DNA of 64,000 nucleotides from positions 1-64,000 of the forward strand of contig NW_027122922.1 in the NCBI RefSeq assembly GCF_023973825.1, in the 5' to 3' direction. The position numbers were made by a program, and so were the translations under genes. The DNA comes from Plasmodium brasilianum (Eukaryota > Apicomplexa > Aconoidasida > Haemosporida > Plasmodiidae). How positions within the stretch are numbered: position 1 is the first letter of the stretch; every line of letters begins with the position of its first letter. Below, piece after piece: positions 53,212 to 64,000 of this stretch. The notes below the pieces were generated by a model, which was given only the letters and a program-made list of their open reading frames with translations, had not been told where the DNA came from and did no database searches.

Positions 53212-53481
53212 ATGTTTACGTATATAAGATATAATAGTACAAATGATAGAGCTCTGATATATGACAAGGGAGAATATCAGCAATGTATGAAGTTAATTGA
53301 AAAAGATATTTCTCTTAAGGATGTTAAAAAAAGTAAGTATAAACAAATTTACATAATAATGAAACTAAAGTTGGCGTTGATTAAATTTATTAGTTATATA
53401 GATAATTCGTTTAAAAAGAGCTTCATGTTATATTACGTCAGAATTATAAAATTATATTTGATTACCTTTATTAATGAATAA
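53212..53481 (+). CDS. Small hypothetical ORF, doubtful
   Basis: An ATG-initiated 89-codon frame begins MFTYIRYNSTNDRALIYDKG and EYQQCMKLIEKDISLKDVKK, continues with a Lys- and Ile-rich stretch (KQIYIIMKLKLALIKFI) and closes with TAA. Its balanced use of Asp, Glu, Lys, Gln and Arg is unlike the Phe/Ile/Tyr/Leu output of random AT-rich frames in this window. That is the only reason to keep it. No signal peptide, export box or known motif is visible. It lies just beyond the right copy of the segmental duplication and could be a further exon remnant of the relic there. Confidence 0.25.
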   Translation: MFTYIRYNSTNDRALIYDKGEYQQCMKLIEKDISLKDVKKSKYKQIYIIMKLKLALIKFISYIDNSFKKSFMLYYVRIIKLYLITFINE

Positions 53482-56426
53482 TATACAGGTTTTTAATTAG
53501 TATATTTGTTGTAAATATTCAGAAAGCACAAAATGGAAAGTTGAAAATGGAAAGGTATAAAATTAAAACGTAAAATTTATTAGTTCGTTGGAGTAATGTG
53601 AAAAGAGTTTACATATACACATATACTACATATGCATAACGTAGTCTTACGAATGAATTATCATGTTTATAATATTCACTTATATAAACAAGTATATAAG
53701 GATATGTACACAAGTAATAATAGAAAATATGAACAAAAAAATTACTAATGCATGTATGTATATAATGCATTTATTCATTTGAAACTAAAAAAAGAAAAAT
53801 TAAAATACAATTATTGGTTGATTTTTTTTTTTGTAAACATTACATTAGATTAATGTATATAAACCCATAAATAGTATGAAAAGATTCAATAAATTTTGAT
53901 ATATATAAATTAATTAGAATAAATAAATATCACAGTAGTTAAGTAGAATGAAATATATATAGATATAAAATATAATGGTCATCATTTCAGCTATTATACT
54001 ATCAAATATATGATTGTGAGAGCATACATTATAGAATTTGTAGTTGTAATATATTATAGAAGAGGAACATTACTTCTATAATACAAGTTATTATAAAATT
54101 ATTACTTAATGAAACAATAGGGACATAATAATTTCGATGGAAATATATATACCTTAAATTTATTTTTGAATAGTATATAGAAGTTAAAAACGTCATATAA
54201 ACCATTATTATTACAACATTAAAACATCTCTAATTCGAGGAAACATAAATTATTAATATAAAATCAATTTTTATTAGAAATAATTATTAAAAGAGGCATT
54301 AAACCTACAAGAAATAAACAAGAATTAAGGGATTTATATTGATAAATATATATATATATATATGGGAATTCATTGATGTACACTTATAAAATAAATATAT
54401 ATATTTTATAATGCCAATAATTTATGTTGTATACATTTCTATGTATCTAATTAAATATTTCAAAAAAAAATGAAAGTTATTTGTTGTTTGTTCTTCCATT
54501 TTGATGAATAGGAATAACTATTTAATTTAAATTGACGTGAATATATTCAATAATTATAATTTGTATAAAATAATTAAAAAAAAAAAGAAAAGAATATACC
54601 TAAAAAACATCAAATTGATTAGTTACATGAATGTTTAGATGGTAATTATTAATGACAAATTTACATGTTCTTATAATTTTTATAATTGTATAATCTTAAT
54701 AATAGGTAGTATTCATCATTAAGTTTCAATGTCATGCTTTTTTATATGAACCCAAATTTGTAAATTTTGACGAAGGATCATCAAGTTGAAAAAAGAATTT
54801 AAATATCTTGAATATTGAATCTTATTAATAATATTTATATCTAAATATATATATTAATATAGCGTATATACTTAAAAAAACATGAAATAATATAATAATT
54901 ATCTTATTTTTATATACTGATTCAGGGTAATGTATGTTATGTAGTATATGGAAAATTTAAGAATATTATATATTTATTTACAATTAATTATTTTTTAGAA
55001 AAGTATTTTTCTTGCAAAAATTGGTATCAATTGATTATTATATAATAAAAATAATATATTTATGATATTAAAAATTTACAACTATATACATTTATTATAT
55101 TAAACATACAATACAGAATACAAATATTTTTGCTTATATAGTTATATTTAATATACGATTTTTATACATTTATGTAAGTTACAATGTAGGTGTAATTTAG
55201 TATATTTCGGGTAATACCAATTTATAAGTCAATAAAAATATGTAAATTTTTGTATCATTTATAAAAATGCCCAAAAGAAAAATCATACATTAAAAAATTT
55301 ACTAAATTTTATCATATGCTTTTTTATACATTATGTTTAATAAACTTAACACATATTATTTTATGTTGTAACTTATTTTATTTAAAATAATATTATTATT
55401 ATAATTTATTTTTAATTTTCTTACTAATAGTTTATATTTAGTACGCTTCCTTTAATTTTAATAGTCTCTTTTTTGAATGGTATTATTCCTATAAAACATA
55501 ATTAATATGATATGTTTTATTAGGAAAAATAAATAAATATATTACCTAATTACTAAACTTAATAAATTTCTTTTTAGTCATAATAAATAAAGTGCATTAT
55601 TTTAAATTATATAAAAATTATACTATGCCGTTTATAATAGTAAGTACATATATGTAAAAAAGTTAAATTTGTTAATAAATTTTAAAGCATCAAAATTTTT
55701 CAGGTAAATTAAATGCTAGAATGCAATTTTAAAATAATTCGAATATACATATTATACATGTCGTATGTATACTGCGTATATTAGATTATAAATTTTTCTA
55801 TAAAAAAATCTTTTACTTTTTTCTTTAATTTTTTTCATTTTAAGAATATTATTATACAAAGTATAGTGATTAAAGTTTTTCAACTTTAAAATAATGTTTT
55901 GATGGTAAAATATGTATAAATATCTGTGCTCATTATTTGGAAGCTCGGCAAAAAATTAATAACTATATTCCTAATATATTCTAATATACCTGTTCGCGCC
56001 TAATCAAATTTTTATATTATAATTATAAAATAAAATACTTATTCATCAAAAGATACGTTTTATTTTATTTTTTTTATGGAAAATGTTTACAACGAATTTT
56101 TAGAATTATTATATTAGCCTGTTAAAATATATATATATATTGGGGAATTCATTAATAAAATTTGTTTCACCAACATCTATTTTATTTGATGATGCATATG
56201 TTATAAATACTTTTGTTGAAAATAATTACTAAAACATTTTTAAATTTAACTTTTTTTGTGGAACTTTTTATGTGTATTTTATTTTTGTGTTTTAGTCCTT
56301 TTTTAAAATGTATAATAAAATAAAATATCAGCGCCAATATTTTAATTTTTCTAAGAATACTCTGTAATTATATGGAAAATTGTTTACAGAATTAAGGATA
56401 TTATAATATTAAAGAATACCAAATCT
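53482..56426. other. AT-rich spacer
   Basis: There is a short (AT)n run at 54346-54363. I see no gene or relic. Confidence 0.5.
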
Positions 56427-57304
56427 ATGAGAAGAATTAGTTATATAATTTAAAATTCCTACATTTATGCGCTTTATTCGGTTAAGTTATTATTTCAACA
56501 ATGCAATAAAATGATAAAGATGAAGGACACTCTCTTTATATTTTAATTCGTACTATATATATACATACTAATAAATAAGATTCATTTAATACTTAAATTT
56601 ATCAAAATTATGAACATTAAAAATATTTTTTTTTTTTTGTAGTGTATATATGATAAATACGTAGATAATACGAACAGTAAAGGTAGAACCTTTAATTCAA
56701 GAAAGGGTATATTATAACTGGAAAATTCGAGAAAAACGAGAAATTCGGCTTTGAATATTATGTTACTTATAAATAGTTATTATTATTAAAAAAAATTAAG
56801 ATGATTATTACGAAATCGAGTATGATGTGAAAAGTTAATCTACAAACTATGATAATTTAAGTGCTACATCTATAATAAATAATCGAGAAATACACTAATG
56901 TTACATATCAAATTTTTTCAGAGATAGAAAATTTTTTGAAAGACTATTATATAGGAAATTTATTCCTTCATATATAATACATGAAATGTAACTATTACAC
57001 TCGGAAAAAAAAATTATTACATGCAGTATGTACTAAAATCTTTTTAACATTCGCTGTATCAGAAAAACGCTTGATAATAGGATTTATATTATATACGTCA
57101 TTAGAAATGTACGATAGATTTACAAGGTATTTTTTATAGTTTGTGGTTTTGGGTATTTCTGCGGTTATTCAAATCTTGGGTAAACTATTACTATACGTAT
57201 TTGAAGTGAAAGAAAATTTAGTTAAAGAATATTTACATTGAAACAGTGTTTTGAAGAAAAATGTTTTTCTAGAAACTAATAAAAATTTATATTATTCTGC
57301 ATAA
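56427..57304 (+). pseudogene. Decayed two-exon exported-protein gene, family not recognised
   Basis: A first-exon relic at 56427-56510 reads MRRISYII, then after a one-base shift KIPTFMRFIRLSYYFNN, a typical signal-bearing first exon. After a T-run and TAG acceptor at 56641-56642, a second exon opens CIYDKYVDNTNSKGRTFNSR. Further on come DDYYEIEYDVKS, STNYDNLSATSIINNREIH and NFFRDRKFFERLLYRKFIPS, interrupted by stops. A shift in the A-run near 57006-57014 leads to KKLLHAVCTKIFLTFAVSEK and two hydrophobic stretches (LIIGFILYTSLEMY and FVVLGISAVIQILGKLLLYV), again with stops. The organisation matches small exported proteins but neither type of fam-l/m, nor the relic at 11208-11814. It lies in the otherwise empty 12 kb between the genes at 47126 and 59925. 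Confidence 0.5.
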
Positions 57305-59510
57305 TAATATATTTTCAAAATATTTCCTTGTTAAATACATATATATTTTATTTAGGAAACAATAAATTATATGAATATGTCTTTAAAAATAAGGGTAAAA
57401 ATGTATATTCTAAATATTTATAGTAGTAGCATGTTATTCTAAATGTTCTCTCATTATGATATAATATGTTTAAGTTGTCTATTAATCTGAATTAACATAT
57501 ATATATGTATATATATATAATGTGCTTTATAAAGTGGAGAAATTGATATTTTTCTGTATTCATAGCAATGTATGTGCTTTATATAAAAAAAATGTGTATA
57601 TAAATGTTTAATTTAAATTTTTGTAGTAAGAAATATGTATTCGCTAAATTTAATACATGAAGTTACATTTAAAATATTATTCAATTTAGTGAGATAATTT
57701 ATATTTTTAAGAATTATATTTTTTCTTTTTTATTTTTTCTATATTAAGAATTTAATTATTTTGAGAATTTTTCAAAGAAACACATTATATTTTATTTTTT
57801 ATTTAATGTTTTTATTTTTTTCTTCATTTAATAAAACTATAATTTTGTGTTTTAATCAATTTATATGTATTTTCTAGGTACGCGTGAACATAATAAATAA
57901 TTTATGTAAAAAGTATTTTGATAATTATATATTTAAAACATAATATAAGAATATTTTTACTAAATTATTATATATTTCACATGTTTCAATTATGGTATTG
58001 TTATAATATACAAATATTATTTTATTTTTAAAAATAAGTTATTAATAGAACATTATTATTTTAAAAATCCGTAAAGCTTTATAATTATATGCATGACTTA
58101 AGAAACATTTGTGGTATTATTTTTTTATTTAATAAGTTGTTATAGATAATTCTGTATTATAAATATTACCTAAATTTCTTTGTTAAAAAGTGTGGTGATA
58201 AAAAAAAAATATATTTTTTTTTTTTTGGAATACATTAAGTGAATATATTTTTGAAGCTGTTTTAGTCTTATGTTATATTGCGACAATAAAACAATTACTA
58301 TATTGATTCAATCTTAAAGAATAACTGTACATTAAATGATATTAATTCATTTTTAATGAAGTTCAATTAAGGTTTAAATAAAATATAAATAACTTTTAAT
58401 GTTAAATATATATTTTTCCATATCATGCATACATATTAATAATAATGTACGCATTTTTGTTGCTTTTTATTTTTTCTTTATTGATAGGTTTTCCGGAGCA
58501 GTAATAAGGTATTAAATACATGTAAAATTATAGATAATTTACATTAGTAGCTCCTAAATTTTTGGAATTTTCTTTTCATCCTCTTTTTATTAATATAATG
58601 ATAAACAAAAGGAAATTAATTTTATTTATATAAGTCAATTCATATAAACGTTATTATGCTATTATAAATATATAAGCACTTATATATTTTAAGTAAATAT
58701 TAAGCTATAATATGTCTGAAATTGTTAATTATAAATTACATAATTTTTCAATACGTTTTATTTAAGTGCCTTACAAGTAATTAAATTGTATATTTATTAA
58801 AATTACTACTTTGTAATTTCCATTTGAACCTCCTAATTTAGATTGATATTTTATTTGTTAATTATAAGGTATTAAAATTTGAAAATTTATTCCTTAAATC
58901 ATGTAGAATACTATGTATTCCTTTTTTCTTGTTTAAATACAGTTGGACACTAACAAGTTGATAATAATTTTTGGAAGGTTGCAAAAAAAAATTTACCTTC
59001 TGATAAATATTTTAATACAATTCATATTTTTATTTATTTTTTTTTTGCTATGTTTATATTTCTTTTAAATATATATATATTAAATAAATGAATTTAAAAA
59101 ATTAAAGAAAGAAATTATGATATAAAATAAAATTAATAATTCGAATTTTTAAAACTATATATACTTGAACAAAAAATAAACATTTATTTACATTAAAAAT
59201 ATAAATTGTTCATATATTATGTAGGGAGATTTTAATTTTTTTAAATATGTTGTAGTATATAAGAGAATGTATATGTTTAAAGAGTAACTAAAGTATTTAT
59301 AAAACAATGAATGAAACCTTTTTACAAATTATTACTCTTTTAATTTATTGTTACTATTATAATATTGTTCGAACAATTATTATTTTATATCAAAAATATC
59401 CAATTTTTGGAATATATGATGTTTATGGAATTATAATAATATATATAGTAAAATAGCAAATTTGGCAACATCAGTAATTAATGTATCAATAATTATAACA
59501 ATAGATTATA
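57305..59510. other. AT-rich spacer
   Basis: No gene seen between the pseudogene ending at 57304 and the upstream patch of the fam gene at 59925. Confidence 0.5.
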
Positions 59511-59550
59511 TCTATATTCTCTGTATTCTACACTGTAGATAAATTCAATA
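59511..59550 (+). promoter_or_regulatory. Conserved upstream patch of the fam gene at 59925
   Basis: TCTATATTCTCTGTATTCTA then CACTGTAGATAAATTCAATA, ending 375 bases before the ATG. The trailing AAATTCAATA is shared with the patch before the gene at 63640. Confidence 0.35.
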
Positions 59551-59924
59551 TTTGCAAATAGCAAATAAAAAAAAAAAATATATTTTTTTTTGAAAAGAAT
59601 TAATAATAATATGTATTCATTTACTATTCTAAGTAACAAAATTGTACATTCTAAATATGTATGAATTAAAATAAATTATAATTATCTTAATTAAATTATA
59701 TTTTAGAGAATAAAATTAAAATAAAAATTTTAAAATAATTTATAACATTTTTTTTTTTTTTCTGTTTTATAAAATGTATTATTGATATTTCTGTTACATA
59801 ATTTTTTTATGAGAACAGAATAATAAAAAATTAAAAAAATAGATGTAGTGTCACTATTAAATGTATATTACATGAATATAATTTTTTTTTAATCGAACGT
59901 ACTACAACATATAAATTTTATATA

Positions 59925-60943
59925 ATGGAAAAAAAAATTAAGTTACTCTTATTTATTAATATTGCTACGTTTATACCTTTAACATGGATATGCCATTTTA
60001 GCAATGAAACTGTATGATAATATTATTTAATGATATTTGCAAATATTTCTTTTTCTTGTGCTTTATATTTATTAATACTTTTTTTTAGCATAATATCATT
60101 GATTCTTTTTAATTATAAATATTTACTTTATTGTTTTAGAGGACATCTTATGGATCTTTGGGTGAAAACTATATAAATGACAAAAAATTAAATACAAAGA
60201 ATTATCGATTATTAGCAAAATGTAAGCATAATAAGGATTTGTGTACTATGGGGTTAAAAGAAGGGATACCAAATTGTGATATGACAGAAGGAAAAGATAT
60301 ATTTAATAATGAAAACATATTTGCACAATTAAAAAGACAATCAAATAGAAGTTTATCAAGGAATATAGAAAGGCAAAAAAAAGATAAGAAAAATAATTCT
60401 CGTATATTTGAAACCGAACAATATTCTCGTTTCGAAAAAAAGATATTCAAAGAACTTGATTATGCTACCTTTCTTAAAAACAACAGGGGGGTTAGTAATA
60501 ATATTTACCAAAAAATAATACTTAAAAAGTACGGATTTCGATTAGGTTTACCTATATTTTTTGTTTTGTTGTTATCCATATTACTTTTACTAGATTTATT
60601 CGTGGGTTATGGGCTTATAAGAGGATTGTTTAAGATTTTGAATATTATCTCTGAACATTTGAACTACACAGTTACAGGAAAAGTGAAAGCTTTACAAGTA
60701 ATGTTGAAACCTCTGCATGAATGGTTGAAAAAATCCCCTTTTAGATCTTTCTTCGAATGTGCTGTTAATGTAACAAGTAGTACTGATAACTCAATAGATA
60801 AACATTATTATATAACCGGTTTCTTTGGTTTTCTGATATATTTCATTCCCATCTTTATAATAGGTGTCACATGTATATTAGGGGTTTTTTACTACCATAA
60901 AAAAGTTAAAAAATATGAAAAAATTAAGTTCAAAAAAAGGTAA
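59925..60943 (+). CDS. Exported protein, fam-l/fam-m family (KELDY type, probably fam-l)
   Basis: Exons 59925-60011 and 60140-60943, intron 128 bases, phase 0. At 296 residues it is the longest family member here. The signal exon reads MEKKIKLLLFINIATF and ends WICHFSNET. Exon 2 has RLLAK at 52-56 followed by CKHNKDL. Then come an Asn/Lys/Ser-rich segment, FEKKIFKELDYATFLKNN (about 127-144), ILKKYGFR, membrane segment 1 at about 163-184, and an extended 70-residue loop that carries most of the extra length. Membrane segment 2 is at about 255-278, and the terminal KKYEKIKFKKR is identical to that of the gene at 47126. The next family gene starts 2.7 kb downstream on the same strand. ORF and splice sites are intact. 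Confidence 0.91.
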
Positions 60944-63240
60944 AAAGAATAATAAGAAATACAAACCTTTCTATAAGGAAGTGATTAATTTGAAGTAATA
61001 ACTTTTCTATCTTTAGTTATATATCTATTAAATATTCTCATAATAGATTATTTTTATTTAAGTGCACCTACATGAATAAGGAATTTTTGATATACAACAA
61101 TAGAAAAATATATTCTTAGATTTTTTTGAATTTGAACATATTATTTTTCTTCAAAATGTATTTTAAATTATTATTTCATTTCACTACAAATTATTACTTA
61201 AAATATATATTTGTGTATTTATATATACCTTCATAGAAAATATATATATGCGTCTTAAAATGAATTTATTGTACAATTTTTATTGTTTCATTTAAGCCGT
61301 ATGCTATTTTATATTTGAACTATATAAAAAAATATTTTTTAATTTTTCACTTTTTATAATTTAAAATTATTATATGTTGATATAATTCAAAAAATGTGCT
61401 TCACTACTTTAAAATAAAGAATTAACGCGACTTATTTTGTAAGTAATCAAATGAAGTGCATGTATTTTGTTGCGTTGAATTATATATATATATATATATA
61501 TATATATTTACTTAAAAATACATATTAATTACTCTATAAATTAGGTTTTATGAGACATTTGTTATAAATAATGCATATTTTAATAGTGCTTTTATTAATT
61601 GTTTAACTATTTGTTCCTAGTTTGAAAGGGAAAAAATAAATATATAAAAAAATAATAACTTTATTGTGTATGGGTTATTAGATATTGTTTAATAAAATTG
61701 AATTTATTTTTATTCTTATGTAAATGAACAGTTAACGCTATTCATCTTTTTATTATTGTGCTTACTTCTGGAGTTAATTCGGTTTTTATAAAAGTAATTA
61801 AATTTAATTTATATTGATAATCTATAAATAAATAAGCTATATAAATTTTATTATTTTTTACGTCGCTAAAGGATAAAATTACTTAATTATATGTAATTTG
61901 ATATTAATAAATTGTATATTGAAATCGTTATCTATATAATATTGTTTTTTTTCATAATTGTAGACTTCTAAGAATGTATTATATATCTATAAATATTTTC
62001 ATTAAGGGTAATGAAAAACAATTCAGTTATTTTCTCTTTAAAATAATAATACATAGATAAGTATTATATATAAGTTTTATTGTTTACTCTTTTTGTAAAT
62101 ATATTAAGTTAAAACTTAACACTATTTCATAAATATATATATGTTTACATAAAGTGTATATTAACCATTAGTAATTTTATCAAATTAATAATAAAAGTTC
62201 TATAAACAAAATAAAAATTAAAAAAGAATTATTATTTGATAAATGATTTATAAATTGGTAATATTTTTATTATTCGTTTGATAGGTATTAATAAATTATA
62301 TCAAAATGACAAATATATTTTTTTAAAAACGTTTAATCTAAATAATCATAATAAATAAGAAACTGCATGCAACAATTTCCCAAGTAATTTTCATGATTAA
62401 ACATTATTTTTTATATATAATTTTCTATGTATTCACATGAGAATAACAACAAAATATTAATATACGTTTGAATTATCACCTTTATATAATATTTAAAATG
62501 TGCAGTATAGTTAAAGAAATAATCATTGCACAATTTTTCTTTGTAAAAGTATATTTAGGAACAATACAAAATTAGACTGATATATATGGGAATAACATAT
62601 GTGGAAAATAAAAATATAAATAATAAAAATTTTAATAAAAATTACATATATATACTTCTTAATAATAAATATTAATAAAACATATTAAAATATTTTAGTC
62701 CATTTATCAAATTAGTATATGCACAGAAAAGGCAAATACTTATATTTTGACAATGTTTATTTATTTTATTTTTTTTTTGTATGTGAAGGTTTCTTCTATA
62801 TGAGAAAAAATTAATTAAAAAAAATATGTAAAAAATTAAGTAGATGAATATAAAGATTTATCATTAATTAATAATGGTATATATTAAACATAATTTAAAA
62901 TCTTAATATTCAAAAATTATCTTAGAATATTAAAAAGTCAGTATTTTTTAGTATTTAAAATAAATGTTACTGCTTATATCAGATAGTAGAATATATATAT
63001 AATACTATATAAGATTGTATGTGCTCAGGGATTACCTAAAGGATCTGTAATGATTAATGTAACACAAAATATTATTCTATCAGTATATTATTACCATTAT
63101 TATTCTGTTAAAATAATAAATATTTTTTAAAAATAATAAGAGGTGCTTCTGAAATAAATTATTTATACTAATAGAATTATTAGTTATATAGTATCTGTAC
63201 GAAATGTACATATAGTGTTCATTTATAGAACAGTATATTA
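60944..63240. other. Intergenic region between the last two fam genes
   Basis: TTTGAAGTAATAACTTTTCT near 60990 resembles the 3' flanks at 4636 and 44584. The (AT)n run at 61479 is the only other feature. Confidence 0.5.
61479..61508. repeat. (AT)n microsatellite
   Basis: About 14 AT units, 540 bases after the fam gene ending at 60943. Confidence 0.9.
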
Positions 63241-63280
63241 ACTGTATTCTATACGTTATATATTCTATATAAATTCAATA
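63241..63280 (+). promoter_or_regulatory. Conserved upstream patch of the fam gene at 63640
   Basis: ACTGTATTCTATACGTTATA then TATTCTATATAAATTCAATA, ending 360 bases before the ATG. It combines elements seen separately before the genes at 36504 and 59925. Confidence 0.35.
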
Positions 63281-63639
63281 ATTATATATTTTTTTTATTT
63301 TATTTTGGAAAAAATTAATGAAAAGTATTACATAATTGTTTATATTATATAATAAAATTATAGTTTAAAAATATTTAAGTATAAATAAAAATTATTTTAT
63401 CCTAATGAGAGTTAATTTTTTATAAAAATTAAGATTAAAATTTTATGATATATATTTAAAATTATTTTCTGTAGGGATGTTATAATAGATGTTTTATTTA
63501 TATAATTTTTATTAGTTTTTTACAGAGAAAACAGCAAAAGATTGTTATAAAAATAAATATAGCATTATAGATCTTTTGAAGCATATTATACTATTATTAA
63601 TTCTTTCCTTAATTTATTAGAATATTAAAGATATGTATA

Positions 63640-64000
63640 ATGGTGCAAATAATTAAGTCTATCTTATTAATTAAAACTACTTCCTTAATACTTGTAACAT
63701 GTATATGGCATTTTAACAATGATATGGTTTGATAATACTATATAAGGATATATTCTTTATACGATTATTACATATTCTACTTTAATTACTAAAATTTCAT
63801 AGAATTAATTATTTATCCTTTAAATAAAATAAATTTAATTTATTAATTTTTTTTTTTTAGCGAACATTTAATAAATTCGCAGATGCGAAATACAAACATG
63901 GAAGAAATTTAGATACAATAACCTTTAGATTATTAGCAAAATATAAACAGGATAAGGATTCGCATATTTTAGGGTTAAAACAGAATAAATCAAATAATAA
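63640..64000 (+). CDS. Exported protein, fam-l/fam-m family, 3'-truncated by window end
   Basis: Exon 1 is 63640-63726 (MVQIIKSILLIKTTSL, ending CIWHFNNDM). The intron starts GTTTGA and ends in a T-run plus AG at 63859-63860. Exon 2 opens at 63861 with RTFNKFADAKYKHGRNLD and contains RLLAK at residues 52-56, then KYKQDKDSHILGLKQNK before the sequence stops. Only 75 residues are visible, so the part that separates the two family types (the central signature and the membrane helices) is missing and the type cannot be assigned. Exon phase, signal and export-box spacing match the other seven genes exactly. The upstream patch at 63241-63280 is also present. Nothing seen so far breaks the frame. 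Confidence 0.85.

Noticed and set aside
60202..60450. 82-codon minus-strand open frame
   Set aside because: Shadow of exon 2 of the fam gene at 59925; Phe/Leu/Ser-rich as expected for antisense of a lysine-rich frame.
1..64000. Telomere repeats, rRNA, tRNA, CRISPR arrays, transposons
   Set aside because: No runs of TTYAGGG-type units, no conserved RNA-gene cores, no spaced identical repeats and no transposase-like frames were seen on reading both strands.

Overview
The window looks like a subtelomeric stretch of a Plasmodium chromosome, most likely Plasmodium malariae or a very close relative. The DNA is visibly A+T-dominated (I would guess above 80%, not counted). Genes are sparse and split by short GT-AG introns. 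Every intact gene belongs to an exported or variable parasite family. The two-exon fam-l/fam-m genes, which are characteristic of P. malariae, set the pattern. I see no rRNA, tRNA, bacterial-type operon or CRISPR array.

Layout. The + strand carries eight two-exon fam-l/fam-m genes, starting at 3711, 24034, 26963, 36504, 43629, 47126, 59925 and 63640; the last runs off the window. Each has a 28-32 codon first exon encoding a hydrophobic signal, a phase-0 intron of about 130 bases, and a second exon with a PEXEL-like R-x-L-x box followed by two transmembrane segments. Two genes (3711, 43629) are of one sequence type and five are of another; the eighth is too short to type. The minus strand carries one intact four-exon STP1 gene of the SURFIN/STP1 superfamily (18006 down to 15467, 748 residues), with a fragment of a second STP1-like tail exon just 3' of it.

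The rest is a graveyard. There are decayed two-exon exported-protein genes on the minus strand (5597-6292, 11208-11814) and plus strand (56427-57304), a collapsed pir gene (31941-32704), and weaker coding relics at 1031-1216, 9449-9819, 21709-21861, 40313-41202 and 51.9-52.8 kb. Large gaps hold only AT-rich DNA and (TA)n microsatellites.

Duplication. The block from about 36.1 to 41.2 kb and the block from about 46.7 to 52.8 kb are diverged copies of each other. Each holds one fam gene and, downstream, a relic of the same unrecognised gene. Conserved patches about 400 bases upstream and about 400 bases downstream of most fam genes suggest that genes and flanks duplicated together.

The encoded proteins probably leave the parasite for the infected red cell or its surface (fam-l/m, STP1, pir). 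They form a pool of variable host-interaction proteins rather than a pathway. No clearly new system is evident. The most unusual items are the shared flank blocks and the paired relics of an unrecognised gene.
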